Shown: positions 18,157 to 25,655 of the stretch, piece by piece
Layout of the letters: the number at the start of each line of letters is the position of its first letter
How positions within the stretch are numbered: position 1 is the stretch's first letter
DNA from: Anaeropeptidivorans aminofermentans
Lineage (GTDB): Bacteria; Bacillota; Clostridia; Lachnospirales; UBA5962
Direction of reading: 5' to 3'
Length of the DNA stretch: 64,000 nt
Assembly: GCF_940670685.1 (NCBI RefSeq)
Contig: NZ_OW711693.1
Coordinates: 2,108,001 to 2,172,000 of the forward strand
Position numbers and translations under genes: made by a program
Notes under the pieces: generated by a model
What the model was told of the DNA's origin: nothing
Seen by the model: only the letters and a program-made list of their open reading frames with translations
Databases searched by the model: none

Positions 18157-19569
18157 TTAATTAGCCCTTTGCGTTTTACTAAGCCTTTTTTCTCTGGCAT
18201 AGCGCCATTTTCCTGATTTAAACCGCATCATAACAATTAAATTTCTAACTGTCTGGTCCAAAAAGAATGCCAGCCATGCGCCAATGAGACCCCAGTTTAA
18301 AATAACGATGAAAATATATGCCAGCAGAAGCCTTACGCCCCAAATTCCTGCAAAGGTAGCAATAAGCGGATACATCGTATCCCCTGCCCCTCTTAAAGCC
18401 CCTGAAAAACACATCTGTGAGGATTGAGAAAACTGTATTGCAGCTATAAATATAAATAAAGGAGATGCTAAATTTATAACCTCGATTTCATTGGTATAAA
18501 AAGATGCAAGCTGCTTTGAAAATGCAATAAGAACGGCGGCAATGACAAGAGAGGTTATTCTTGCAGCTTTTCTGCTAAGCCGTGTATTTCTTTCAGCCAT
18601 GTCATAATCATTGGCACCTACCGCCTGCCCCACAAGCGCCGTATTGGATATTGAAAAGGCCTGAGATACGGAAAAAGCCAAGCTGTTTATATTGGATATA
18701 ATCTGATGAGCAGCTCCCTGTATCTCTCCAAGGGAAACAACAAGCTTCGAAAAGAGCATCAGGCCCGTTTGAATTACAAATTGTTCTCCTGCTGCCGGAA
18801 GACCGATATTAATAAACTGCCTGATAATATTCAGATCCAGCTTAACGCCCCCTGAAAAATCCACCTTTAAAGGCGATTTCTTCCATGCAAGCACCACAAA
18901 AAGGGCAAAGCAACAGGATGCCGCCCTTGCAATTAAAATAGCAGTGGCGCTTCCTGTAACTCCAAGCTCCGGAAATCCAAACTTTCCAAAAACAAGGATA
19001 TAGTTCAAAATAACATTAATGACATTTGAGAATAAATTATATATCATTGGTATTCTGGTTTCTCCCATACCTCTTAAGGCAGCGGAAATACCCATGGTAA
19101 CCCCTACAAACACAAGGGAAAAGCAAGTAATCTGCATAAACTCTGTGGCATAAGCCACAATGCTTTCGCTTGAAGACATAAACCGCATCAGTGCAGGTGT
19201 CGTAAAATAGCCTATAATTGAAAGAAGCATGCCAATACCAAAATTAAAGATAATTGTTTGGCTCAGTACATATCCTGCCCTCTTCGGGTTGCCTTCTCCG
19301 ACGCTCCAGGAAACCAGCGCCGTCGTTCCAACGTTTATTGACTGAAAAACCGCTATGAACAAAAAAAGTGGCTGGTTGGTAATACCCACGCCTGTAATAG
19401 CGTTGGAATCAATTCTACCAACAAAAGCCATAGCTGCAACACTAACTAGTGATGTTAAAAGAAGTTCAACAAAAGCAGGACTAGTTATTAATAATATTCT
19501 TTTCATATGCTTTCTTTCATCAGCATACTCAGCACCTACGCTGAAAAAGGATTTTAGCCGTTCTACCAT
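18157..19569 (-). CDS. MATE family multidrug/Na+ antiporter
   Basis: A multidrug and toxic compound extrusion exporter with about twelve membrane segments. The open frame begins at 19656, but its first 29 residues are unlike the family; I place the start at ATG 19569 (MVERLKSFFSVG) behind GGGAGGG, giving 470 residues. The family pattern is clear: the first helix TSPAFVELLLTSLVSVAAMAFVG has its usual D/N-containing loop, GVGITNQPL follows, and the two halves are similar. It is most like the DinF/NorM-type MATE proteins of Clostridia. The substrate cannot be predicted. A 25 bp perfect hairpin lies about 140 bp upstream. Confidence 0.88.
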   Translation of the reverse strand: MVERLKSFFSVGAEYADERKHMKRILLITSPAFVELLLTSLVSVAAMAFVGRIDSNAITGVGITNQPLFLFIAVFQSINVGTTALVSWSVGEGNPKRAGYVLSQTIIFNFGIGMLLSIIGYFTTPALMRFMSSSESIVAYATEFMQITCFSLVFVGVTMGISAALRGMGETRIPMIYNLFSNVINVILNYILVFGKFGFPELGVTGSATAILIARAASCCFALFVVLAWKKSPLKVDFSGGVKLDLNIIRQFINIGLPAAGEQFVIQTGLMLFSKLVVSLGEIQGAAHQIISNINSLAFSVSQAFSISNTALVGQAVGANDYDMAERNTRLSRKAARITSLVIAAVLIAFSKQLASFYTNEIEVINLASPLFIFIAAIQFSQSSQMCFSGALRGAGDTMYPLIATFAGIWGVRLLLAYIFIVILNWGLIGAWLAFFLDQTVRNLIVMMRFKSGKWRYAREKRLSKTQRAN

Positions 19570-19891
19570 ACTGTTAATACCCTCCCCCGAAATATACATA
19601 ACCATAGCCGATAAAATAAAAATACCGCAGCCTGAATTATATCCCAGAAAGTCCATATATCATAAATACTGGTATAGACCAAAAACATACGGAAAATTGG
19701 ACAAATATATTCTGATAAGCCAAAAGGCTTATCAGATATACATAAATCAGAAAACTGCTTCTTTATAATTATACAACTTAATACTTATTATATACCTTTA
19801 CAAGGAAACCACAATACCTTTACATGGATTTCACATTGTTTTATAAGTATACTTATTTCAGGCTATTTATATATTTTATACAAAAGAGGTT
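19570..19891. other. Spacer upstream of MATE gene with palindrome
   Basis: No gene is seen. At 19711-19735 the perfect hairpin TCTGATAAGCC-AAAA-GGCTTATCAGA lies in the presumed 5' region of the MATE gene. It lacks a long T tract on the minus strand, so it could be an operator or a leader structure. A repeated ACCTTTACA lies at about 19792-19820. The rest is AT-rich and unremarkable. Confidence 0.5.
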
Positions 19892-20656
19892 TTAATCGCT
19901 TTTATTCTTCAAAATATCAAATTGATTGTTTTTTCCCATAATATAGACATTTCTATAAATTTTCTTCTCTTTGGCGTTTAGCTTTCTCCCCAGCTCTTTT
20001 TCTATTAAAGTATACATTTTGCCGAAATTGATAATTCCGACTTTTGTTTTAATGTTTTTGTTTGATTTAGAGAAATTAAAGTTCTGTACGGGAAGGTTTT
20101 GCTTTTGCAGAATCTGAAATATCTTTGAAGTATAATACGCATCATTTAAGGCATTATGAAACGGCCGGTCTATATTAATATCAAAATTTATAATCGCGTT
20201 TTTAAGCCCTATGGACATGCCTTTTTCATGCTTTAGAAATTTAGAGGCAATCATCTGCAAATTAATATATTTGAGCTTTTTATAATCATATTTTATATTA
20301 TAATAAACCATGTTTTTCCATAGTTCTTTTACGTCGTTGGCTCCCCATACACAAATTACAAACTTTTCATTTCCTATAAATTGAAAAAAGCTGTCAATAG
20401 CCTCTGGAAAGCTTACGCCCTCTTCAAGCACCGTATCGGTAATGCCGGTTATTTTTTCCACATAAGGATGAAGCCTTTCATAAATTCGGGGCTTTATAAA
20501 AACCGAAAAGCTTCCCTCATACTCATATTTATTATTCAGCTTTACCGCACCTATCTGTATAATTTCAAATGGGCAGTCTTCTTCCGGCTCACAGCTAACG
20601 CCGTATTGGAAATCATAAGCCTGATTATATTCAAGATCAAGAACAATATAATACAT
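19892..20656 (-). CDS. DEDDh 3'-5' exonuclease, KapD/ERI-like
   Basis: A 254-residue exonuclease of the DnaQ-like (DEDDh) superfamily. The ExoI motif is present as D7 and E9 (VLDLEYNQ), the middle Asp lies in CVWGANDVKEL, and the ExoIII motif HNALNDAYYT carries the catalytic His and Asp. The compact single-domain layout resembles KapD (inhibitor of the KinA pathway) and ERI-1-type RNA exonucleases rather than the polymerase III epsilon subunit. The C-terminal 60 residues are lysine-rich and may bind nucleic acid. It stands alone, with a repeat-rich spacer upstream. Its target is unknown. Confidence 0.85.
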   Translation of the reverse strand: MYYIVLDLEYNQAYDFQYGVSCEPEEDCPFEIIQIGAVKLNNKYEYEGSFSVFIKPRIYERLHPYVEKITGITDTVLEEGVSFPEAIDSFFQFIGNEKFVICVWGANDVKELWKNMVYYNIKYDYKKLKYINLQMIASKFLKHEKGMSIGLKNAIINFDINIDRPFHNALNDAYYTSKIFQILQKQNLPVQNFNFSKSNKNIKTKVGIINFGKMYTLIEKELGRKLNAKEKKIYRNVYIMGKNNQFDILKNKSD

Positions 20657-20863
20657 TTTAAGCTCCTAATATTTGTATTTGTATAGGCAGTACATAATAA
20701 ATATATTAAAACTAAAACGTTCTTAGTGCAAGTATTAAAAATTATCCTACCGAAAAAACAGGGATTATACTATAAATACTTTTAAAAAGGCCCTATAGGA
20801 AACTTGCAGGTACTTTGTATATTAATGAAAATACTATAAAATATATAAGCAAATAAGATGCTT
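20657..20863. other. AT-rich spacer upstream of exonuclease
   Basis: No gene, RNA or clear hairpin is seen in these bases. They precede a tandem repeat array. Confidence 0.5.
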
Positions 20864-21103
20864 CTTTAGCTTAAGATATACTCGTATATTTCTCTTTTAG
20901 AAATGTGTGCGTGAACGAAATTCCTCTTTAGCCTAAATCACATTCATACATTTCCCTTTGGGAAATCTTTCATGAATGAAATCTATCTTTAGCCTAAGTT
21001 ACATTCATACATTTCCCTTTGGAAAGGTCTTCATGAACGAAAGTCCTCTTTAACCTAAATTACATTCATACATTTCCCTTTGGGAAATGTATTCATGAAG
21101 ACC
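20864..21103 (+). repeat. Four-copy tandem repeat, 61-62 bp unit, palindromic
   Basis: Units start at 20864, 20926, 20987 and 21048, each opening CTTTAGCCTAA or a close variant; the last is partial. Each contains ACATTCATACATTTCCCTTT followed by GGGAAAT and TTCATGAA, which can fold into a stem. The first unit is the most diverged, the later three are nearly identical. No ORF runs through the array. It ends in a strong hairpin at 21097-21128. Confidence 0.85.
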
Positions 21104-21128
21104 TTCTCCCTGTCGGGAGAAGGTCTTC
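21097..21128. terminator. Strong hairpin ending the tandem array
   Basis: GAAGACCTTCTCCC pairs perfectly with GGGAGAAGGTCTTC around TGTC. Only a modest T run follows on the plus strand, so it is a possible but not classical intrinsic terminator. Confidence 0.55.
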
Positions 21129-21368
21129 ACATTATACCATAAAAATGACCCTTAATCATATGTTTTAAAGGCTAAAATATAATCCGTAAACCTTTATAAT
21201 ACTTAATAGCCTTAAATTTCATAACTTTATCTGCAGCTTTCTAAGTATAGCCTTTCATATAGATATTTATAATATATGTGTTTAAGCCTATTTTTATTGC
21301 AACTAAGACTGTTTCAAATGCCCTATGTCTTAAAAATTATTAAATAGATACTTATTTCCATATAATAG

Positions 21369-21397
21369 TTGACAACTATTAATCTATTTAGTATAAT
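21369..21397 (+). promoter_or_regulatory. Sigma-A promoter for tRNA-Ser
   Basis: A perfect TTGACA at 21369-21374 is separated by 17 bp from a perfect TATAAT at 21392-21397. The expected start point is about 14 bp before the mature tRNA 5' end, consistent with a stable-RNA promoter. Confidence 0.9.
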
Positions 21398-21417
21398 AAC
21401 ACAGTCGCAATCAATTT

Positions 21418-21505
21418 GGAGAAGTACTCAAGTGGCTGAAGAGGCTCCCCTGCTAAGGGAGTAGGTCGGTAACACGGCGCGAGGGTTCAAATCCCTCCTT
21501 CTCCG
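21418..21505 (+). tRNA. tRNA-Ser (anticodon GCU)
   Basis: The 88-nt class II tRNA has acceptor stem GGAGAAG/CTTCTCC with discriminator G, a long variable arm as in serine tRNAs, and the T loop GGTTCAAATCC. The anticodon loop is CTGCTAA, giving GCU, which reads AGC/AGU codons. CCA is not encoded. It stands alone behind its own promoter. Confidence 0.95.
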
Positions 21506-21736
21506 TTCATTTACTAATACCCTTGATTGGCTTTAGTGAAGACATATTAATAGAGTGTGTAAGAGGATATATCTTATGGATAAGCTTCTTATATGCTCTA
21601 TTTTTTATATGAAAATGGCATAAAAATCCTTCTTAACCCTGCGGACAATCAATTATTGCTCTTCCAATCGACTTTATGTATCTATATATTAAAATATGAT
21701 AAGTTATTTATGATTGTATTTAGTGAGGTGTGTATA

Positions 21737-22234
21737 ATGAGTATAATTCTTCAAATGACTAAGGATTTTGCTTTGGATATTTCAAATTGGACTTACGAAG
21801 CACCTTATTCAATATACAGCTTTCAAAATGATGACGAAACCATCTCTGAGCTTCTAAAGGGTGATTACTATGCCTATATTAATCTTCAAAACGAATTGAT
21901 AGGTTATTTCTGTTTTGGAAAACCGGCTCAAATACCAACAGTGCAACCAGAAGCATATGCTGAAGATGCTTTGGATATTGGACTGGGTATAAAGCCTACT
22001 CTATGCGGAAAAGGTCTTGGTTTGAAGTTTTTGAATGCTGGAATAGAATTTGCTGAAAATAACTTTAAGCCTAACAAATATAGATTAACTGTTGCCTCTT
22101 TTAATAAGCGCGCTATACATCTATATGGAAAAGCCGGATTTGTAATTGTAAGGCCTGTTACCCATATTAAATCTTATAATGAGTATTTATATTATGGTAA
22201 GAAAAAGAAGATAGAGACAGTGTGTAAAGTATGA
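21737..22234 (+). CDS. GNAT family N-acetyltransferase
   Basis: A GCN5-related acetyltransferase of 165 residues. The open frame begins at 21593, but its first part is unlike the family; ATG at 21737 (MSIILQMTKDFA) follows GTGAGGTG and gives a normal GNAT length. The acetyl-CoA-binding motif A region is GIKPTLCGKGLGLKFL with the conserved Gly-rich turn, and motif B is KAGFVIV after FNKRAIHLYG. The substrate is unknown; the nearest named relatives would be RimJ/RimL-type or small-molecule acetyltransferases. It lies just downstream of tRNA-Ser and upstream of a drug-efflux neighbourhood. Confidence 0.85.
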   Translation: MSIILQMTKDFALDISNWTYEAPYSIYSFQNDDETISELLKGDYYAYINLQNELIGYFCFGKPAQIPTVQPEAYAEDALDIGLGIKPTLCGKGLGLKFLNAGIEFAENNFKPNKYRLTVASFNKRAIHLYGKAGFVIVRPVTHIKSYNEYLYYGKKKKIETVCKV

Positions 22235-22552
22235 TTTTTTACTTAATTTATTGTATTTCACATCATTAAAAGCTCTTTTGTTTTCCCCTATTTTATTAAA
22301 TAGTTCATAAATTAGTTTTGTGATAATTATAGCTTATAAAAAGCTAAATATTAATAGTTATGATGACTCTAAATTCTCATTGCCAATCAATACTTTATAA
22401 TAACTTGGTTTTCGTCAGACTAAACGTTTTCTAAAATATCTTCTTCTCTCAAGACAAAGTTCTCAGATTGATAAAATATTGCTGATTGCTTAATTTTAAA
22501 AAGGCCAGATAAAAACCCACTAAATTCCTTCAAAATATTTCTTAAAAATATC
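22235..22552. other. AT-rich spacer, nothing recognised
   Basis: These 318 bases hold no credible ORF, RNA motif or copy of the dispersed repeats that I can see. Confidence 0.5.
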
Positions 22553-22690
22553 CTAATTGACTTCTGCAATATTCATAGCTGAATTTATATTTATCATAAG
22601 CCCTGCTCCGTCCGTTATAAGATCAAGTGCTTTCTGAATAGCTTCGGGCTTTTCTTTATATTACCGCATAGCTTTAAATACATATTTCAT
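22553..22690 (-). pseudogene. Broken small ORF, 45 codons with internal stop
   Basis: An ATG at 22690 follows GGGGTGTTTAAT and opens MKYVFKAMR, then TAA, then continues in frame as YKEKPEAIQKALDLITDGAG and ends at TAG (22553-22555). The in-frame continuation has good helical coding character, so this looks like a short gene inactivated by one nonsense change, or one read through the stop. I do not recognise the family. It lies just downstream of the MFS exporter gene on the same strand. Confidence 0.35.
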
Positions 22691-22751
22691 ATTAAACACC
22701 CCTTCATGTATTAATATAAATATACATACGCTAAATTTTATTTATAATATT

Positions 22752-22790
22752 ATTGGGAATAGCACTTTTGATATTTGCGCTATTCCCAAT
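22752..22790 (-). terminator. Hairpin after MFS exporter gene
   Basis: ATTGGGAATAGC and GCTATTCCCAAT form a perfect 12 bp stem with a loop of about 15 bases. It begins just past the exporter stop codon. The following T content on the minus strand is moderate. Confidence 0.7.
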
Positions 22791-22803
22791 GGCTATCCAC
22801 CAT

Positions 22804-24015
22804 TTACTTCTGCATGGTTTCTGCATCATATTTTCTTGTAAGCAAACGACAAAGAACGGCATTTAAAATAAGGGCAGCGCCTGACCAGAAAAACCAGGTA
22901 TCCACACCTATCATCTCAACAGCAGGGCCTGCAAATAATAATCCTATGGGCATAGAAAAGGTCATGGCCGTAAACATAAGAGAAAACACCTTCCCCATCA
23001 TCTCCGGTGCAATAGTTTCCTGCACATAAGCCATAATGGGAACATTCATAAAGGTTCCCGAGCCGCCGATAAAAAAGCAACAAAGCGCAAAAATCCAAAA
23101 ACCATTTGCCGGCAAAGCTCCGCTTATAAGCGTAGTAAAGCCCAAAAAGCCTATGGCTAAAGATGCCATTAAAAACCGATTTTTCATTCCGCCCCATACA
23201 CCTATAATAAAGGAGGACAGAAGAAGCCCCGCTGAAAATGTAAATTCCACAGCGCTGTTATGCCATGCCTCACCCATAAAGTGGCTTCTTACCAAAAGGG
23301 GAAATAAAGAGCCTAAAGGCATATATAAGATACTCATAATCATCAAAGGGAAAAATATTGCCATTAAAGGCTTATTGGCTCTCATTGCAGTAACGCCCTG
23401 CTTCATATCAGTCCATATATGCAGCGGTACCCCTGTTTGAGGAATATCTGGAATTTTAACGAACATAAGACAAATAATGGCAAAAACGGCCCCCAGTATA
23501 TCCACAAGCATAATGGCGGAAATATGCATAAAAGCCATTAAAGCTGCCCCCAGCACAGGGCCCAGCATCGTGGATACCGATTGAATCATATTTCCCCAGC
23601 CGCCGGCTTTCGTTAACATATCTGCAGGCACAAGAGTCGGAATAGCTGCCTGCATAGCAGGAGCATGAAAAGTATTTCCCACTCCGCGTAAAAATAAAAT
23701 CATGTAAATAAACCACACAGGAGGCGACTGCATAATTAAAAATGCCGCGCCAAGTATAACACTGGATAAAGCCACTAAGCCGTCGGCAGCAATAATTACC
23801 CTGCGGCGGTTATACCTATCAATCCACACCCCTGCAAAGGGGCCAATCAGCATATTAGGAAGAAAAGAAACAATAGATGCAATAGTCAAAGTTATTGCTG
23901 ATTCTGTTTGAATCGTCAGCCACCAAATAACAGCAAACTGAACAGCAGCCGAGCCTAAAATAGAAAATGCCTGGCCTAAATATATTGTGATAAATTGTTT
24001 TTTCCAATTATTCAT
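22804..24015 (-). CDS. MFS drug exporter, Mef/DHA3-like
   Basis: A major facilitator superfamily antiporter of the DHA3 group, which includes the macrolide exporters Mef(A)/Mef(E). I chose ATG at 24015 (MNNWKKQFITIYLGQAF) over an ATG nine codons upstream because GAGGAGA fits it better, giving 403 residues. Twelve membrane segments are apparent. The loop GPFAGVWIDRYNRRRV after helix 2 is the MFS motif A, and FLRGVGNTFHAPAMQAAIP is typical of the group. The 265 bp leader carries a short ORF and two terminators, the layout of antibiotic-induced attenuation. Macrolide export is therefore a reasonable but unproven inference. Confidence 0.88.
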   Translation of the reverse strand: MNNWKKQFITIYLGQAFSILGSAAVQFAVIWWLTIQTESAITLTIASIVSFLPNMLIGPFAGVWIDRYNRRRVIIAADGLVALSSVILGAAFLIMQSPPVWFIYMILFLRGVGNTFHAPAMQAAIPTLVPADMLTKAGGWGNMIQSVSTMLGPVLGAALMAFMHISAIMLVDILGAVFAIICLMFVKIPDIPQTGVPLHIWTDMKQGVTAMRANKPLMAIFFPLMIMSILYMPLGSLFPLLVRSHFMGEAWHNSAVEFTFSAGLLLSSFIIGVWGGMKNRFLMASLAIGFLGFTTLISGALPANGFWIFALCCFFIGGSGTFMNVPIMAYVQETIAPEMMGKVFSLMFTAMTFSMPIGLLFAGPAVEMIGVDTWFFWSGAALILNAVLCRLLTRKYDAETMQK

Positions 24016-24112
24016 AACTGTAATCTCCTCTGATAAAGTCAATGAAATTTGGATTGCTTCTCAATCCAAATAGGTATGCTCAAAATCCACAATCAACTCT
24101 TGAAAATAAGCA

Positions 24113-24144
24113 AAAAAGAACAACACATCATTAGCGTTGTTCGT
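24113..24144 (-). terminator. Leader terminator 2 (attenuator) before MFS gene
   Basis: On the minus strand GAACAAC pairs with GTTGTTC around an eleven-base loop and is followed by TTTTTT. It lies about 100 bp before the exporter start and after the leader ORF, so it would end transcription before the exporter unless disrupted. Confidence 0.75.
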
Positions 24145-24218
24145 GCAAAAAGGCATATTATTACAAGGAAATCCAGCAGATGAGTATACTCCCCTGTAAA
24201 AAGTCTTTAAGCACGCCC

Positions 24219-24239
24219 AAAAAAGCCCCTATAAAGGGC
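24219..24239 (-). terminator. Leader terminator 1 (attenuator) before MFS gene
   Basis: On the minus strand GCCC-TTTATA-GGGGC is followed by TTTTTT, 18 bp after the leader-ORF stop codon. The downstream GGGCG at 24214-24218 can pair with the CGCCC at 24236-24240, which would open the terminator: a candidate anti-terminator. Confidence 0.7.
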
Positions 24240-24256
24240 GGTACTAAAAACTAATT

Positions 24257-24280
24257 TTACAGAAAAATAGAGTTAATCAT
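24257..24280 (-). CDS. Leader peptide MINSIFL upstream of MFS exporter
   Basis: A seven-codon ORF opens at ATG 24280 behind GTGAGGT at a seven-base spacing and ends at TAA. It reads MINSIFL. It sits at the 5' end of the exporter transcript, directly before two intrinsic terminators. Short leader ORFs in this position are known for mef/msr and erm genes, where drug-stalled ribosomes on the leader change RNA folding. This one does not match the peptides I know (MTASMRLR type), so the mechanism is inferred from layout only. Confidence 0.65.
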   Translation of the reverse strand: MINSIFL

Positions 24281-24386
24281 CTTTTTACCTCACTTTCTTT
24301 ATAAGCATGTATTATTTTAAATAAAATGTCAATACAGGCATTAAAAATAATTTCAATAGAAACATAATTTTTTTATGTTTTATCAC

Positions 24387-24691
24387 TAGGCGTTGTTTGT
24401 AAATAGAGAAACCGGCAAGAATAATAAATAAACTAAAGTTTATTTATTATTTTACAGCAAAAATACATTTTTCAGCTGTAAAACTGAAAAAGTATTGTTT
24501 GCAAGAAAATGTGAATTCGAGGAGAAAACCACAGAGATAGTATGCATTTACATTTTTGCTTTATGCAAAAATGTTGAGCGTACAGGTTTACCCTAGATAA
24601 ATCTGTACGGCATATCTTGAGGATTTTCGACGAAGAAGTCACTATTTTATAGCAGAATATCCTAGAGTTTTGATTTTACAAACAAGCCCTA
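24387..24691. mobile_element. MITE-like element, 305 bp, imperfect terminal repeats
   Basis: The ends are inverted: TAGGCGTTGTTTGTAAA at the left and, read from the right, TAGGGCTTGTTTGTAAA. The interior has no ORF but contains two further hairpins (CATTTTTGC...GCAAAAATG and CGTACAGGTTTA...TAAATCTGTACG). It belongs to neither of the dispersed repeat families elsewhere in the window. It lies between the exporter leader and a small conserved-looking gene. The parent insertion sequence is not recognised. Confidence 0.6.
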
Positions 24692-24700
24692 ATACCATTT

Positions 24701-24889
24701 CTATTCAAAGTTTCTTAATTCCCTTTTTATTAGCTCCGTTGAGATATATAATGCCTTAATCCTGCGAATTAGCAAAGTATGCTGAGAAGTGCCTGATTTT
24801 AATTTCGGCTGTACTTTCTCGCATTTGCTGATGGTTGAGTCTATAGCTCTAAGGGCTTCTTCTAATTCTTCTTTCGTAAAATTATTCAT
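24701..24889 (-). CDS. Small helical protein, 62 residues
   Basis: A short gene with a good start: GGGAGG lies eight bases before ATG 24889 (MNNFTKEELEEALRAI). The product is charged and helical throughout, including SKCEKVQPKLKSGTSQHTLL followed by IRRIKALYISTELI. I have the impression of similar short proteins in other Clostridia, annotated as hypothetical, but cannot confirm it here. It lies immediately beside the MITE-like element; the right terminal repeat ends ten bases after its stop codon. No function is assigned. Confidence 0.65.
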   Translation of the reverse strand: MNNFTKEELEEALRAIDSTISKCEKVQPKLKSGTSQHTLLIRRIKALYISTELIKRELRNFE

Positions 24890-25119
24890 GAACATATCCT
24901 CCCTTAATATAATCCAAACTTATTAAACTTATAAAGAAACTTGGTCTTTTTTTTAATTTATTTACTATATCGGCCTACTTTAAATGCCAGAATAAAATAA
25001 GTTATTCTATGATCTATATTCAAATAATTTCATCAACTAAATATATCATGCTGCTTTTTAAGCTGTTTTCCGCTATTTTCTTTAAATTCTATAGTCTAAT
25101 TTACATCTGATTGTTAACC
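24890..25119. other. Spacer with family 4-like hairpin half
   Basis: AACTTATTAAACTT at about 24917 and AATTTATTTACTATA at about 24955 match parts of the family 4 repeat. The rest is AT-rich and holds no gene. Confidence 0.4.
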
Positions 25120-25148
25120 TTGACATCTCTGAAAGTAAAATCTATAAT
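25120..25148 (+). promoter_or_regulatory. Sigma-A promoter of marR-ABC operon
   Basis: TTGACA at 25120-25125 and TATAAT at 25143-25148 are both perfect consensus hexamers with a 17 bp spacer. The operator palindrome starts two bases after the -10 box. Confidence 0.92.
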
Positions 25149-25150
25149 TT

Positions 25151-25176
25151 AAATTGGTTGCATATGCAACTAATTT
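25151..25176. promoter_or_regulatory. MarR-type operator palindrome
   Basis: A 26 bp palindrome centred on GTTGCATATGCAAC with AAATT/AATTT outer arms and a single mismatched pair. It overlaps the expected transcription start of the marR-ABC operon, so the MarR protein bound here would block its own transcription and that of both transporter genes. Confidence 0.85.
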
Positions 25177-25199
25177 AAATTGGAAGGAAGGCTGAATCT

Positions 25200-25655
25200 G
25201 TGATTTCATTTGCAAAGCATATTAGCATTATATTCCGCTGCGGTGTGCAATACCGGAGTGATAAGCTTATAGACAGCGATTTAAACGGAGTGGAAGCCAC
25301 TTACGTTTTTCATATATGTAAAAACCCGGGAATTTCCCAAGAACAGCTTGCTAAACTGATTTATATTAATAAAAGCAATGTAACCCGAAAGCTTGCCTCT
25401 TTAGAAGAAAAAGGCTATGTAGAGAGAAATATCAGCGAATCAGATAAAAGAGTTACTAAAGTATACCCCACTCCTAAAGCCCTTGAAGTATTGCCTAGAA
25501 TCCAGCAGTCCTTTCACGATTGGAATGAGTATATTACTGAGGATTTGACGGAAGAAGAAAAAGAGCAGCTGGCAGGAATGCTTTTGCGTATTACCGCAAA
25601 GGCAAAGCTTTATAACAATAAAAACATATCCGGCGGAGAAGGGATTACCCTATGA
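25200..25655 (+). CDS. MarR family transcriptional regulator
   Basis: A 151-residue winged-helix regulator. The start is GTG at 25200, about ten bases after GGAAGGAAGG. The MarR core is clear: GISQEQLAKLIYINKSNVTRKL is the helix-turn-helix, and EEKGYVERNISESDKRVTKVYPT is the wing with the conserved SDKR signature. The C-terminal helices dimerise. The stop codon overlaps the start of the first ABC gene (ATGA), so the three genes are an operon. With a palindrome over its own promoter it is most likely an autorepressor released by a drug-like ligand. Confidence 0.93.
   Translation: MISFAKHISIIFRCGVQYRSDKLIDSDLNGVEATYVFHICKNPGISQEQLAKLIYINKSNVTRKLASLEEKGYVERNISESDKRVTKVYPTPKALEVLPRIQQSFHDWNEYITEDLTEEEKEQLAGMLLRITAKAKLYNNKNISGGEGITL

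Noticed and set aside
20864-21103. CRISPR array
   Set aside because: Whole 61-62 bp units repeat head to tail without unique spacers, so it is a tandem repeat and not a CRISPR.
22916-23716. Other-frame ORFs across the MFS exporter gene
   Set aside because: The antisense and shifted frames encode no recognisable motif, while the chosen frame has a full MFS pattern.
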